64,000 nt of DNA from Paenibacillus sp. yr247 (GTDB lineage Bacteria > Bacillota > Bacilli > Paenibacillales > NBRC-103111): NCBI RefSeq assembly GCF_900103825.1, contig NZ_FNIF01000002.1:819304-883303 (forward strand), in the 5' to 3' direction. Numbering within the stretch: position 1 is the stretch's first letter; each line of letters starts with the position of its first letter. Below the pieces are notes generated by a model. It saw only the letters and a program-made list of their open reading frames with translations, was not told the origin of the DNA and made no database searches. Both the position numbers and the translations under genes were made by a program. Of the stretch, positions 34,043 through 42,925 are shown one piece after another.

Positions 34043-34879
34043 TTAAATACCTGCTGCCGCGTACACTTTATCAAAGCCAGCTTTGGAACGCTTAACCAAG
34101 CTCTCAGGGGAATCCGTCGGCGGCGTTGCCGTTAAGATCTCCTGAGCGACAGCGCCCTTATAACCAATACGCTGCAAGCCTTGCAGGAAGCCTGCCAAGT
34201 CAATAACGCCCTCACCCGGATATAGGCGTCCGTTATCCAGCACCTCTTCTAATGGAACATCCGGCGCGTCGTTGATATGGACATGCACTATCTGCTCGGC
34301 GCGAAGCTTCTCGATATCAGCCACGGTTAATCCGTTCGTGTACCAGTGGTACGCATCGAACAATAAGCCTACGTTGCTCTCGCCAATCGCGTCGATCCAA
34401 TCCAACGTCTCATCTAGTGTCCAGATGAACGGATGCTTCCAACGTGTACGAAGGTGATGCGGACCGACAAACTCCAATCCAAGGCGGATGCCGTAAGCGC
34501 CAAGGATTTGGGCGCAGGTACGCAATCTACGCGTAGCTAACGCCATGAAATGAGCAGCACCCAAATCTGTGGAAGGTAACACATATGTGCAGCAGCTCGT
34601 ACATCCGAGAGCAGCAGCAGCAGCGGCTGCTTGTGCTAGCTTCGGCAAGCCTTCACGGAATGCTTCTTCCGACCCCCGCCATTCAACTGGCAGACCGATG
34701 GAACCGATGACGAGACCATGTTTACGAAGCAGCTCACGTGCTCCATCAACACTGTAGCTCTCCACTAGGCTCAGCGCGTCGATATCGACGGCTTGAAAGC
34801 CATATTTTGCCGCTAACTCAATGAATTGTTCGTTACTTTCTAACTTACCAAGTCCAGCCCCAGTTAATCCTCTAAGCAT
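34043..34879 (-). CDS. sugar phosphate isomerase/epimerase, xylose-isomerase-like TIM barrel
   Basis: Protein of 278 residues of the AP-endonuclease-2/xylose-isomerase-like TIM-barrel family. Metal-ligand candidates are the glutamate in LGLEFVGPHHLRTRW near 135, the aspartate/histidine in LLFDAYHWYTNG near 170, the histidines in VHVHINDAPDV near 200, and the glutamate in AVAQEIL near 255. The N-terminus lacks a signal peptide. It starts 16 bases after the dehydrogenase stop and shares its promoter; the pair likely act on one polyol or keto-sugar. The substrate is not known. Confidence 0.85.
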   Translation of the reverse strand: MLRGLTGAGLGKLESNEQFIELAAKYGFQAVDIDALSLVESYSVDGARELLRKHGLVIGSIGLPVEWRGSEEAFREGLPKLAQAAAAAAALGCTSCCTYVLPSTDLGAAHFMALATRRLRTCAQILGAYGIRLGLEFVGPHHLRTRWKHPFIWTLDETLDWIDAIGESNVGLLFDAYHWYTNGLTVADIEKLRAEQIVHVHINDAPDVPLEEVLDNGRLYPGEGVIDLAGFLQGLQRIGYKGAVAQEILTATPPTDSPESLVKRSKAGFDKVYAAAGI

Positions 34880-34894
34880 TATTATTCCTCCTAT

Positions 34895-35971
34895 TTAGAT
34901 GTCCCAGTTTAATTTTACTTCATTGCCTGTACGAGATGATTCATAAATAGCATCCAGAATTAAATTATTCGTATAACCGGATAAGGCGGATGTAATCGGT
35001 TGTTTGCCATCACGAATGCATGCCAAGAAGTGCCTACTTAAACGTTGACGCTCCCCTTCATCATTCTCAGGTTTCATGAGATCTGTTTCTATCGCACGAT
35101 TAAACTTCTCGGTAAGCAGCTTGCCTGCAGCTCCCTTGTAGCTCGCGCCGCCTTCTGAACCCATAAGATGAATGAACGGCGTATTATCCGTATCCATATG
35201 AACAGCCCAGCTTACTTCCAGCGTTAATGTACTGCCGTCTTCCATGCGAATCAAAGCAGTAGCCAAATCTTCTACATCATAGGTACCGTTCCAATTGGGT
35301 TTCCCCCAAGTTCCGATCCCTTTCTTACGAGGTCCGAATTCCGCATAGGTCGCTCCAAACACGGATACCGGCTTCGGATTCCCCATCAAATAGAGCGCCA
35401 GATCCAGCATGTGAACACCAATATCAATTAACGGGCCCCCGCCTGACTCATCCATTTTGGTAAACCAAGTTCCCCAACCTGGGATTCCTTTGCGGCGGAA
35501 CCAGCCTGTTTTGGCCGTGTATATCTTGCCGAGCTCACCCGCTTCAACCTGCTCTTTGATCAGCTGCGGCACAGCTTCCCAGCGCATTTGGTGACCGATC
35601 ATCACCACTTTGTCCGATGCCTCACTAGCCTTCAAAATTTGTTTGGCCGCTTCCGCGTTGATGCCCATTGGTTTCTCGATCAGCACATGCTTTCCAGCTT
35701 CAATAGCTTGTACGGCAAGCGAAGCGTGATGCAGGTTAGGCACGCCGATAATGACCGCGTCTACATTCGCGCTTTGAATAAGTTCCTCAGGTGTTGCTGC
35801 CACGTAAGCAATTCCGTGCTCTTGTGCTTTAGCTTCAGCTAGGGGGAAGTACGCATCCGTGATGGTCGTAATTTCACACAAATTCGCCAATTTGGAAAAC
35901 TCGCGTATATGCACACCGCCAATGTTACCCGCACCAATGATGCCTAATCTAATTTTGTTAACGCTTCCCAA
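34895..35971 (-). CDS. Gfo/Idh/MocA-family oxidoreductase
   Basis: Protein of 358 residues. It shows the Rossmann start KIRLGIIGAGNIGGVHIREF, the catalytic-lysine motif HVLIEKPMGINAEAA near 95-110, and the C-terminal domain with GGPLIDIGVHMLDLALYLMGNPKP near 175-200. The start is TTG, with GGAGGAACGAGCT upstream; the AraC regulator at 36096 is divergent and likely controls this pair. Members oxidise inositols, glucose or similar sugars with NAD(P). Confidence 0.87.
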   Translation of the reverse strand: MGSVNKIRLGIIGAGNIGGVHIREFSKLANLCEITTITDAYFPLAEAKAQEHGIAYVAATPEELIQSANVDAVIIGVPNLHHASLAVQAIEAGKHVLIEKPMGINAEAAKQILKASEASDKVVMIGHQMRWEAVPQLIKEQVEAGELGKIYTAKTGWFRRKGIPGWGTWFTKMDESGGGPLIDIGVHMLDLALYLMGNPKPVSVFGATYAEFGPRKKGIGTWGKPNWNGTYDVEDLATALIRMEDGSTLTLEVSWAVHMDTDNTPFIHLMGSEGGASYKGAAGKLLTEKFNRAIETDLMKPENDEGERQRLSRHFLACIRDGKQPITSALSGYTNNLILDAIYESSRTGNEVKLNWDI

Positions 35972-36095
35972 AGCTCGTTCCTCCTCATTATGTACATCCT
36001 GTACAACCTGCTTTTATGGTAAAATAAATACAGCAAGAAATCGTACCTTATATTTCGGAAAACGTCCCAATTCTTCGAAGGAGATTAGCCTGTTT

Positions 36096-36986
36096 ATGAC
36101 GTATTTTCCCGATTATCTGAAAACGTATCCAAATATGCACTCGTCTTTCCCTTTCCATCTCAGCAGGAATACGCTCGACCGCGGCTTTCGGGCGCATCGC
36201 CATGATTTCCTAGAATTCTCTTACGTGGTCGAAGGCAGAGGTTCAGAAACGATAAATGACGTTAAGCATGCGATGACACCTGGCACTTTCACGTTCGTAC
36301 TGCCTTATCAGGTACATGAGATTTTTACGGATTCGGGACAAAATCTAGTTCTGTACAACGGCATGTTCAGTATGGATCTACTTATGGAGCCAGGAAGTGA
36401 TCAAGGCTTATCTAACCTGTTTAATGATAGGAACGGCATGCCGGCTTATGTCCAGCTTGATGGACAGGATCAACAGCAGATGAGCGCTCTCATAGAAGAT
36501 ATGTACAAAGAATACAAGGGAAACGAACGCTACAGACAGACGCTGCTGAAAGCCAGATTGAAGGAAATTCTCGTTCGGTTTGATCGTTATCGTTGGAAGC
36601 ACACGGAGCAACCTGAAGATATGGAAATTACGCCGCTGTCAAGGGCGAAAGCCAGCTACTCTGTGTGGCCCATCATTCATTACATCCACAGCAACTATCA
36701 AGAGGATCTAACCTTGTCTGATCTCGCTTCGCGGTTCTCGATGAGTATCTCCCGCATCAGCGAGGTCATTAAACAAACGACCGGGCAAACGTTCGTCCAT
36801 TTCCTGCACGACCTGCGTCTGCGCCATGCGTGCAGCTTATTGGTCTCCACCGACATGAGCGTGACGGAGATTGCTTTGGAGGTTGGGTACGGCTCGTACA
36901 AGACATTTTCCCGTATTTTCCGAGAAAGCAAAGGCATCGTACCGAAGGACTATCGCAAAGCCGAGCATGGTCGGCGGGTGAACTGA
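36096..36986 (+). CDS. AraC-family transcriptional regulator
   Basis: Protein of 296 residues with an N-terminal cupin sensor ([49 protein letters not shown]) and a C-terminal AraC-type double helix-turn-helix ([30 protein letters not shown] and [34 protein letters not shown]). I start at ATG 36096, 11 bases after GAAGGAG; the frame extends much further upstream, but that region overlaps the divergent dehydrogenase start. It probably activates the divergent sugar operon. Confidence 0.88.
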   Translation: MTYFPDYLKTYPNMHSSFPFHLSRNTLDRGFRAHRHDFLEFSYVVEGRGSETINDVKHAMTPGTFTFVLPYQVHEIFTDSGQNLVLYNGMFSMDLLMEPGSDQGLSNLFNDRNGMPAYVQLDGQDQQQMSALIEDMYKEYKGNERYRQTLLKARLKEILVRFDRYRWKHTEQPEDMEITPLSRAKASYSVWPIIHYIHSNYQEDLTLSDLASRFSMSISRISEVIKQTTGQTFVHFLHDLRLRHACSLLVSTDMSVTEIALEVGYGSYKTFSRIFRESKGIVPKDYRKAEHGRRVN

Positions 36987-37028
36987 AGAAGCCTCCAAGA
37001 ACACATATCCGTGTTTGGCGGCTTCTTT
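36985..37028 (+). terminator. intrinsic terminator after AraC gene
   Basis: GAAGAAGCCTCCAA...GAACAC and GTGTTTGGCGGCTTCTTT form a paired stem with a T-rich tail. The left arm overlaps the stop codon of the AraC gene. It again has the CCTCCAA core. Confidence 0.75.
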
Positions 37029-37061
37029 ATTGTTTCAAGATACGGTCGATTCCCATCCACC

Positions 37062-37327
37062 TCAATCCAACCAGCCGTTCTTTTCCGCCGTACCAATTGC
37101 GTCGATGCGATTCTTCGCTTCCAGCTTCTGGATCGCTTCTGACAAATAGTTGCGTACCGTTCCGGGTTCCTTGAAATTAGCTTCTCTGCAAGCTCGCTTT
37201 TCAACGTGATGAGCGACAGCGAATGACCAAGCTTATCGTGCAGGTCCCGCGATATTCGCTGACGCTCCTCGTTTTTGGAAAAAAAATAGGCGACCCAGAT
37301 GGAGGACGCCCGCCCGATTGACTCATA
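37062..37327 (-). pseudogene. fused remnant of a YvfT/YvfU-type two-component pair
   Basis: Leftward, the first part reads [20 protein letters not shown] and [14 protein letters not shown], the dimerisation and phospho-histidine (H-box HD) region of a HisKA_3 kinase. About 35 codons later the frame shifts and reads [20 protein letters not shown] followed by [18 protein letters not shown] and a TGA, which is the recognition helix and C-terminus of a LuxR-type response regulator. The kinase N- and C-terminal parts and the receiver domain are absent. The two genes were apparently joined by a deletion near 37175-37185. It sits directly beyond YvfRS-type ABC genes, as yvfT-yvfU do in Bacillus. Confidence 0.8.
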
Positions 37328-38080
37328 TTACACCGCTTCCTGTCGCTTCATGATATAAGAAGATAATACCATAAACAGTACTACATAGGCAGCCAAAATA
37401 CCGAAACCACTCCAGTCAATCGATCCTCCACCAACCAGATTCCAAGCGCCTTGGCCGAGCCTGAAGGTTGGCGTGAACTTCGCAATGGTCTGCATTGTAC
37501 TAGACATCGTAAATGTCGGCATCCAGAGACCGCCTAGAACGGAAAGACCCATATACAGGATCATACTGAGCACTTGAACCGAATCGGTGTTGCGCATCGT
37601 ACCGAGCAGTGTGCCCAGCGCCATGAAGGAGAAACCACCGATCCAAATCCACAAGCCGCTCTCGATCCATACAGCCGCCGACAAATTGATTCCCTTGCCG
37701 AATCCGCCGATCACGAACATCATGATAATAATAAAAAAATTGATGACAGCTTGGGCCGCCACTTTCGAAAAAACGTAAGACCAAGACGGCAGCGGCGTTA
37801 TGCTAAGCAGCTTGATCCAACCCTGCGAGCGCTCTTTGGAAATACGTTGGGCGAATGACATTAAACTGGCCCCGACAATGCCATATGAAGTCATGGACAT
37901 AAGATAGTAAGCGGACCAATCTACCCCGCCAATTTTGGTGCCACTGCCCATTGTACTTGTGAAAATAAAGAAGAACGCAACTGGCATAATAATTGTAAAA
38001 AAGACAAACCTTCTGTTTCGCAGCGTCCGCATCAGCTCCGCTTTGGACTGTGCCAAAGTCGCTTTCCATGTATGATTCAT
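37328..38080 (-). CDS. yvfS: ABC transporter permease, YvfS-like (ABC-2 type)
   Basis: Protein of 250 residues with six predicted membrane helices. It shows LMRTLRNRRFVFFTIIMPVAFFFIFTS, IVGASLMSFAQRISKERSQGWIKLLSITPLPSWSYVFSKV, and WIESGLWIWIGGFSFMALGTLLGTM, the ABC-2 pattern. ATG 38080 follows GAGGAGTG; the frame opens nine bases earlier. It pairs with the ATPase 19 bases upstream. The transported substrate is unknown; relatives export drugs or lipids. Confidence 0.85.
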   Translation of the reverse strand: MNHTWKATLAQSKAELMRTLRNRRFVFFTIIMPVAFFFIFTSTMGSGTKIGGVDWSAYYLMSMTSYGIVGASLMSFAQRISKERSQGWIKLLSITPLPSWSYVFSKVAAQAVINFFIIIMMFVIGGFGKGINLSAAVWIESGLWIWIGGFSFMALGTLLGTMRNTDSVQVLSMILYMGLSVLGGLWMPTFTMSSTMQTIAKFTPTFRLGQGAWNLVGGGSIDWSGFGILAAYVVLFMVLSSYIMKRQEAV

Positions 38081-38098
38081 TGGAATCACTCCTCATCG

Positions 38099-38989
38099 TT
38101 AATTAGCTTGCTTTACGAGCGCCTGGAACGCATCATCCAAACCGCCGCTTTGAATTTCAATATCGCGCATATCCACTTGCTCCTTAACGAGCGTAACAAT
38201 CAACCGATCCGTATTTCCGCTGTACAGCGTCACCCTGCGTCCACTCCACTCAACATCCGATACGCCCGGCAACTCCTGCAGCATCTCTGTCACAACCGAT
38301 TCCCCTGCCGTGAACGATATGACGCGTCCGGTCGTCTCCGCCTTAATTTCACTCGGCGTTCCATCAGCAATGAGCTTGCCGTTATTGATGACAATAACCC
38401 GGTCTGCTACGCTGTCGGCCTCTTCCAGGTAGTGCGTCGTGAGCACAATAGTCTTCCCTCTGCCGGCCATAGCGCGAATTGTATCCCAGAACAGCTGCCT
38501 GGAGGAAACGTCCATTCCAACAGTCGGTTCATCCAAAAATAACACTTCAGGATCGCCCGCCACTGCTAGAGCGAATCCAAGTCGACGCTGCTGGCCGCCG
38601 GAAAGAGATGACGCATATTTATCCTTTTCTTCGACGAGTCCGGAGATGTGAAGCAATTGTTCAAGAGGCAGAGGCTTCTTATAATAGTTCCGGAATAAAT
38701 TTATCGTCTCCGACACTTTGAGATTGTCAATGACGCTGACGTCCTGGAGCATCGCGCCGATTCGTTCGCGGATTTTCTGCTCCCGCGGATCGTCACCAAG
38801 TAGTTTGATACTGCCGCTGGTAGGTTGATTTAGACCAAGAATCATCGAAAGAGTTGTTGTCTTTCCTGCACCGTTCGGGCCAAGAAGTGCCACCACGCAT
38901 CCTCTCTCAATCGACAATGATAAATTGTCGACTGCTTTTTTTCCTTTATACACTTTGGTCGCTTTTTCCAACTGTATGGCCGGTATCAT
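38099..38989 (-). CDS. yvfR: ABC transporter ATP-binding protein, YvfR-like
   Basis: Protein of 296 residues with Walker A GPNGAGKTTT near residue 38, signature SSLSGGQQRRLGFALAV near 130, Walker B LFLDEPTVGMD near 152, and switch histidine TTHYLEE near 188. AAGGAGT precedes the ATG. It forms an operon with the YvfS-type permease and the fused two-component remnant. The upstream region holds TTGTCAT/ATGACAA half-sites that could be operator for the lost response regulator. Confidence 0.9.
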   Translation of the reverse strand: MIPAIQLEKATKVYKGKKAVDNLSLSIERGCVVALLGPNGAGKTTTLSMILGLNQPTSGSIKLLGDDPREQKIRERIGAMLQDVSVIDNLKVSETINLFRNYYKKPLPLEQLLHISGLVEEKDKYASSLSGGQQRRLGFALAVAGDPEVLFLDEPTVGMDVSSRQLFWDTIRAMAGRGKTIVLTTHYLEEADSVADRVIVINNGKLIADGTPSEIKAETTGRVISFTAGESVVTEMLQELPGVSDVEWSGRRVTLYSGNTDRLIVTLVKEQVDMRDIEIQSGGLDDAFQALVKQAN

Positions 38990-39057
38990 CCGCTTCCACT
39001 CCTTATTTTTTCATCTGAGTTCAGCTTATCGAAAGAGCAGTGTGCCGGAATTCATAA

Positions 39058-39089
39058 TTGTCATCTCTTTCATATGACAAATGTCATAT
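39058..39089 (-). promoter_or_regulatory. operator-like inverted repeats upstream of the yvfR-type gene
   Basis: Two overlapping inverted repeats share GTCAT half-sites: TTGTCAT (39058-39064) with ATGACAA (39074-39080), and ATATGACA-AA-TGTCATAT (39072-39089). Such spaced GTCAT repeats are expected for a dimeric LuxR-type response regulator, which is exactly what is missing from this locus. Confidence 0.5.
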
Positions 39090-39173
39090 CAAGCAATTAA
39101 TGCTCTCCAGTTCCGGAAATACTAATCCACATACCCTTTTGCTAGAAAACAAGCTGCTCTGAAAGTAAGTATT

Positions 39174-39212
39174 GAATATTCCTTGACAGGAATATTCCGA
39201 ATGAGGTATATT
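39174..39212 (+). promoter_or_regulatory. ArsR operon promoter with operator across the -35
   Basis: TTGACA (39183-39188) and TATATT (39207-39212) with an 18-base spacer. The inverted repeat GAATATTCC (39174-39182) / GGAATATTC (39189-39197) brackets the -35 exactly. The -10 ends six bases before the ATG of the ArsR gene. Confidence 0.75.
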
Positions 39213-39218
39213 ACAAGT

Positions 39219-39554
39219 ATGAATTCGACTATGAGTGCTCTTGCTGAGCCCAACCGCTTACTAATTGTCGAACTCTTGCGTGACGGTCCCCTCACGGTGG
39301 GAGAAATCGCCGATCGACTTGGGCTCCATCAGCCCCAAGTCTCCAAACATCTCCGCGTCCTTAGTGATGCTGGAATCGTGGAGGTCCATCCGATCGCCAA
39401 TCGGCGGATCTACAAGCTGCGGCCCCAGCCGCTTCAAGAGCTAGACGCTTGGCTGAAGTCCTTCCGCCGCATCTGGGATGAGAGCTTCGATCGCTTGGAT
39501 GACTATTTGCAAGAACTGCAAGCCAAAGAAAAGAACAAAGGCGACAAGCCCTAG
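39219..39554 (+). CDS. ArsR-family transcriptional regulator
   Basis: Protein of 111 residues with a complete winged helix (SALAEPNRLLIVELLRDGPL, TVGEIADRLGLHQPQVSKHLRVLSDAGIVEVHP) and no metal-binding cysteines. The ATG at 39219 is six bases after the -10, predicting a leaderless mRNA; an alternative ATG at 39201 lies upstream of the -10's end and is unlikely. It is the first gene of an operon with an AHSA1 protein and probably represses itself. Confidence 0.85.
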   Translation: MNSTMSALAEPNRLLIVELLRDGPLTVGEIADRLGLHQPQVSKHLRVLSDAGIVEVHPIANRRIYKLRPQPLQELDAWLKSFRRIWDESFDRLDDYLQELQAKEKNKGDKP

Positions 39555-39650
39555 TGTTGTCGCAGCGCATCTGCCGTTCTGCCACAGTTTAGTGGGAGGG
39601 AGACTCGAATTTGATTTCGTAAAAAATTAAAAAATTTGGAGGAAATTCAC

Positions 39651-40166
39651 ATGTCCGAAAATAACACAAACGCAAACCAACCTGAATTAGTTTTTAACCG
39701 AATCTTCAATGCACCACGCGAGCTTGTCTTCAAAGCTTGGACCGAGCCTGAGCATCTGACGCATTGGTGGGGCCCGAAAGGCTTGACATTGCGTGTTGCT
39801 AGTTTAGATCTCCGTCCTGGCGGCGTTTTTCTCTACAGTATGAAAACTCCTGATGGCCACGAAATGTGGGGCAAGTTTGTTTATGGTGAAATTACACCTC
39901 CAGAGAAGCTCGTTTTCACTAACTCGTTTTCCGATGCGGAAGGCAATACCATACGTGCTCCCTTTAGCCCTGTTTTCCCGCTTGAAATTCGGAATACACT
40001 AACATTCGAAGAGCAGGATGGCAAAACCGTTCTTACGATGCGCGGAGGCCCGGTTAACCCTACCGACGAAGAATCCGCATTTTTCGTGTCCATGACGGAG
40101 AGCATGCAGCAAGGATTTGGCGGAACCTTCAGCCAACTCGACGAATACTTGGCAAAATTGGCATAA
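39651..40166 (+). CDS. SRPBCC/AHSA1-domain protein
   Basis: Protein of 171 residues with a full AHSA1 fold (LVFNRIFNAPRELVFKAWTEPEHLTHWWGPKG at 13-45, FLYSMKTPDGHEMWGKFVYGEI, and ESMQQGFGGTFSQLDEYLAKL at the end). TTGGAGG precedes ATG 39651. It is the partner of the upstream ArsR gene, 96 bases apart. Its ligand is not known. Confidence 0.88.
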   Translation: MSENNTNANQPELVFNRIFNAPRELVFKAWTEPEHLTHWWGPKGLTLRVASLDLRPGGVFLYSMKTPDGHEMWGKFVYGEITPPEKLVFTNSFSDAEGNTIRAPFSPVFPLEIRNTLTFEEQDGKTVLTMRGGPVNPTDEESAFFVSMTESMQQGFGGTFSQLDEYLAKLA

Positions 40167-40175
40167 AAAATATCG

Positions 40176-40205
40176 CACCGACTCACCAGAGCCGGTGTTT
40201 TTCTT
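40176..40205 (+). terminator. intrinsic terminator
   Basis: CACCGACTC pairs with GAGCCGGTG (one G-T pair) around ACCA, followed by TTTTTCTTT. It ends the ArsR/AHSA1 operon. Confidence 0.85.
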
Positions 40206-40278
40206 TCATCTAGGAGTTGTTAGTACACTATCGTTTATAATAAAATGAGATTAAAGTTTAAAAGAAAAGGTGTCATTC

Positions 40279-41835
40279 ATGAGCATATTAAACGTAGAGA
40301 AACTAAGTCACGGCTTTGGAGACCGCGCCATCTTCAACGATGTATCCTTCCGTCTGCTCAAAGGCGAGCACATCGGACTCATCGGCGCTAATGGTGAAGG
40401 AAAGTCCACCTTCATGAACATCATTACAGGAAAGCTCCAGCCGGATGACGGCAAGGTCGAATGGTCCAAGCGCATGCGTGTTGGTTACCTTGATCAACAT
40501 GCTGTACTTAGCAAAGGCCTGTCGATCCGCGACGTCCTGAAGGGAGCCTTCCAATATCTGTTCGATATGGAACAGGAAATGAACGACATGTACGCCAAGA
40601 TGGGTGATGTATCCCCGGAAGAGCTTGAGCAAATGCTTGAAGATGTGGGAACGATTCAGGATACATTGACGAATCAAGATTTCTACATGATCGATGCCAA
40701 AATCGAAGAAACCGCCCGCGGACTTGGGCTTACGGATATTGGACTGGATAAGGACGTCAATGATTTAAGCGGCGGACAGCGGACAAAGGTATTACTTGCG
40801 AAGCTGCTGCTCGAAAAGCCGGACATCCTGCTCCTCGATGAGCCGACGAACTATCTTGATGAACAGCATATCGAATGGTTGAAACGCTACCTGCAAGAAT
40901 ATGAGAATGCCTTCATTCTGATTTCACACGACATTCCGTTCCTTAACAGCGTAATTAACCTTATTTATCACATGGAAAATCAAGCACTAAATCGCTATGT
41001 GGGCGATTATGAGCATTTCCAAGAGGTCCACGAAATGAGAAAGTCTCAGCTTGAATCCGCGTACAAACGCCAGCAGCAGGAAATTTCGGAGTTGAAAGAT
41101 TTCGTTGCCCGGAATAAAGCAAGTGTGGCAACACGCAACATGGCGATGTCCAGACAAAAGAAGCTCGACAAGATGGAAGTCATAGAGCTGGCTAGGGAAA
41201 AACCGAAGCCGCAGTTCAATTTCAAAGAGGGCAGAACGTCTGGTAAGCTGATTTTTGAAGCTGCAGATCTCGTCATCGGTTACGAGGAACCCTTATCCAG
41301 ACCGCTCAACCTTCGTATGGAACGCGGCCAGAAGATCGCGCTTGTGGGCGCGAACGGCATCGGTAAAACGACATTGCTGCGGAGTATTTTAGGTGAAATT
41401 AAGGCCCTATCCGGCACTGTACAAAAGGGAGAAAATCAACAAGTTGGTTACTTCCAACAGGAAATAAAGGATACTAATAACAATACCTGCATTGAGGAAG
41501 TGTGGAGTGAGTTCCCATCGTTCACACAATTCGAAGTACGCGCGGCGTTAGCCAAGTGTGGACTTACCACCAAGCATATCGAGAGCAAAATTGTCGTACT
41601 AAGCGGTGGCGAGAAGGCAAAGGTTCGACTTTGCAAGCTGATCAACCGCGAGACGAACTTGCTTGTGCTCGATGAGCCGACCAACCACTTGGATGTCGAT
41701 GCGAAGGATGAGCTGAAACGTGCTCTCCAGTCATACAAAGGCAGCATCCTGCTGATTTCCCACGAACCGGAATTTTATCGGGATATCGTGACAGACACAT
41801 GGAACTGTGAATCCTGGACGACCAAGGTGTTTTAA
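40279..41835 (+). CDS. ABC-F ATPase, YkpA/YbiT-like
   Basis: Protein of 518 residues with two ATP-binding cassettes and no membrane segments, as in the ABC-F translation factors that act on the ribosome. Cassette 1: Walker A GANGEGKST near 40, signature LSGGQRTKV near 155, Walker B LLLDEPTNYLD near 178, H-switch ISHD. The linker with a charged coiled-coil region is around 235-300. Cassette 2: Walker A GANGIGKTT near 355, LSGGEKAKVRL near 440, LVLDEPTNHLD near 462. ATG 40279 follows AAAAGGTG. It is monocistronic between two terminators. Confidence 0.9.
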   Translation: MSILNVEKLSHGFGDRAIFNDVSFRLLKGEHIGLIGANGEGKSTFMNIITGKLQPDDGKVEWSKRMRVGYLDQHAVLSKGLSIRDVLKGAFQYLFDMEQEMNDMYAKMGDVSPEELEQMLEDVGTIQDTLTNQDFYMIDAKIEETARGLGLTDIGLDKDVNDLSGGQRTKVLLAKLLLEKPDILLLDEPTNYLDEQHIEWLKRYLQEYENAFILISHDIPFLNSVINLIYHMENQALNRYVGDYEHFQEVHEMRKSQLESAYKRQQQEISELKDFVARNKASVATRNMAMSRQKKLDKMEVIELAREKPKPQFNFKEGRTSGKLIFEAADLVIGYEEPLSRPLNLRMERGQKIALVGANGIGKTTLLRSILGEIKALSGTVQKGENQQVGYFQQEIKDTNNNTCIEEVWSEFPSFTQFEVRAALAKCGLTTKHIESKIVVLSGGEKAKVRLCKLINRETNLLVLDEPTNHLDVDAKDELKRALQSYKGSILLISHEPEFYRDIVTDTWNCESWTTKVF

Positions 41836-41847
41836 ATCATCCCCCTA

Positions 41848-41885
41848 GGCTTATCTAATCGTTCGCGATTAGGTAAGCTTTTTTG
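41848..41885 (+). terminator. intrinsic terminator
   Basis: GGCTTATCTAATCG-TTCG-CGATTAGGTAAGC with a UUCG-like tetraloop and TTTTTT tail, directly after the ABC-F gene. Confidence 0.9.
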
Positions 41886-42283
41886 CTGCACCTAGTCTGG
41901 ATTCGCATGATGATATTTCTAGCTGGCCATATCCCCCTTGCCATCATCATTTGCATATGTCTAAAGAGGATAAGAACCGTTCGAATTAACCATCCGATTC
42001 GCACGCCCCAAATCATCTGATTTCTTGCCACCCCGAGCCAATTACGCAGCATTTTCACCTCTCTTCTTTCACCATTCATCTTATGAATTCATTGTAAAAG
42101 AGATCCTTCGGTTTAAAATCAGTCCACAGACCGAACTCCTTCTCCTCTCTCCGCGCCATTTTGATGCCAATCCTTCTCGGTACACTAAGCTTCTATTGCA
42201 TTTGTTTGATACGTTATGTATCATTTAGGTTGTAACCGTATCGCGCTGCTCACTTATTACGGTTAAAAGCGAGGACGCCGCCT
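41886..42283. other. intergenic region, mostly unassigned
   Basis: A minus-strand frame (to about 42051) has GAGGTGAAA before an ATG and starts MLRNWLGVARNQMIWGVRIG, but it runs through the ABC-F terminator and looks like no known protein; I do not call it. Near 42208-42224 there is an inverted repeat TGATAC-GTTAT-GTATCA, and further on TAACCGTA...TACGGTTA, possibly the control region of the DUF5658 gene. Confidence 0.4.
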
Positions 42284-42613
42284 ATGCCTTTCGTTCGCCA
42301 ATTTTTTAGCAGTAAAACATTAGTTTGGTTACTTCTCTTATGTCTAAGTGACGCGTTATTCACAGACATTGGTCTTCATCTGGCATTTATTAAGGAGTTA
42401 AATCCCTTTATCCGTGCCATCTACGAGTGGCATGTGGGTGGATATTATTTCGTTAAGCTGATCCTTCCCTTGATACTAATGGCCATATATCCTCGTATTC
42501 GCAAAAAGGTTTGGGTCCAGCCTTGTCTTTCTCTCACCGTTTTGATCTATGGAGCCGTCAATGTGTACCATTTCATCTGGTTATCCTATGGATTGACTTA
42601 CCTTGCCAACTAA
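42284..42613 (+). CDS. DUF5658-type small membrane protein
   Basis: Protein of 109 residues with three or four membrane helices (LVWLLLLCLSDALFTDIGLHLAF, YYFVKLILPLILMAIYP, SLTVLIYGAVNVYHFIWLSYGL). The LSDALFTDIGLHLAFIKELNPF region carries charged residues in the membrane. AGCGAGG lies nine bases before the ATG. Similar to the DUF5658 family; role unknown. Confidence 0.7.
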   Translation: MPFVRQFFSSKTLVWLLLLCLSDALFTDIGLHLAFIKELNPFIRAIYEWHVGGYYFVKLILPLILMAIYPRIRKKVWVQPCLSLTVLIYGAVNVYHFIWLSYGLTYLAN

Positions 42614-42622
42614 CGAAACAAT

Positions 42623-42661
42623 AAAAAAGCCATGTTGCGCAATCTCTCAACATGGCTCTTT
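42623..42661. terminator. intrinsic terminator
   Basis: AAAAAAGCCATGTTG pairs with CAACATGGCTCTTT around a 10-base loop. It can act in both directions between the DUF5658 gene and the convergent small genes. Confidence 0.85.
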
Positions 42662-42672
42662 CATTTTTCATT

Positions 42673-42879
42673 TTAATTTAATCTGCCGGGCTCTTTATTC
42701 ACTTCAAAGTTAGTCGTATCGCTATAGCTCTCACCCATCGCTTGATAGTTGGACGGAACTCCCTTATCGGTTTGTTCCGCATCATCCGACATACCATTGC
42801 TCCCGTTTTCCGCCGTATCCGAGGTTAATGCCCAGCTAACTGGACGTCCTAGCTTCTTATGCAATTCATTTTGATCCAA
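42673..42879 (-). CDS. small hydrophilic hypothetical protein
   Basis: About 68 residues, rich in Asp, Glu, Asn and Ser, starting MDQNELHKKLGRPVSWALTS and ending EVNKEPGRLN. I start at TTG 42879, eight bases after GGAG; ATG 42900 is possible. No family was recognised. It follows the 38-residue frame by 46 bases. Confidence 0.5.
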   Translation of the reverse strand: MDQNELHKKLGRPVSWALTSDTAENGSNGMSDDAEQTDKGVPSNYQAMGESYSDTTNFEVNKEPGRLN

Positions 42880-42925
42880 AAAAATCACTCCGCCCTTCAT
42901 TCTTCCTCGCAAAATACACTTCACG

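Noticed and set aside
41855..42079. Minus-strand frame of 74 codons with a GAGGTG before an internal ATG
   Set aside because: It reads through the ABC-F terminator and resembles no known protein; one good ribosome site alone is not enough.
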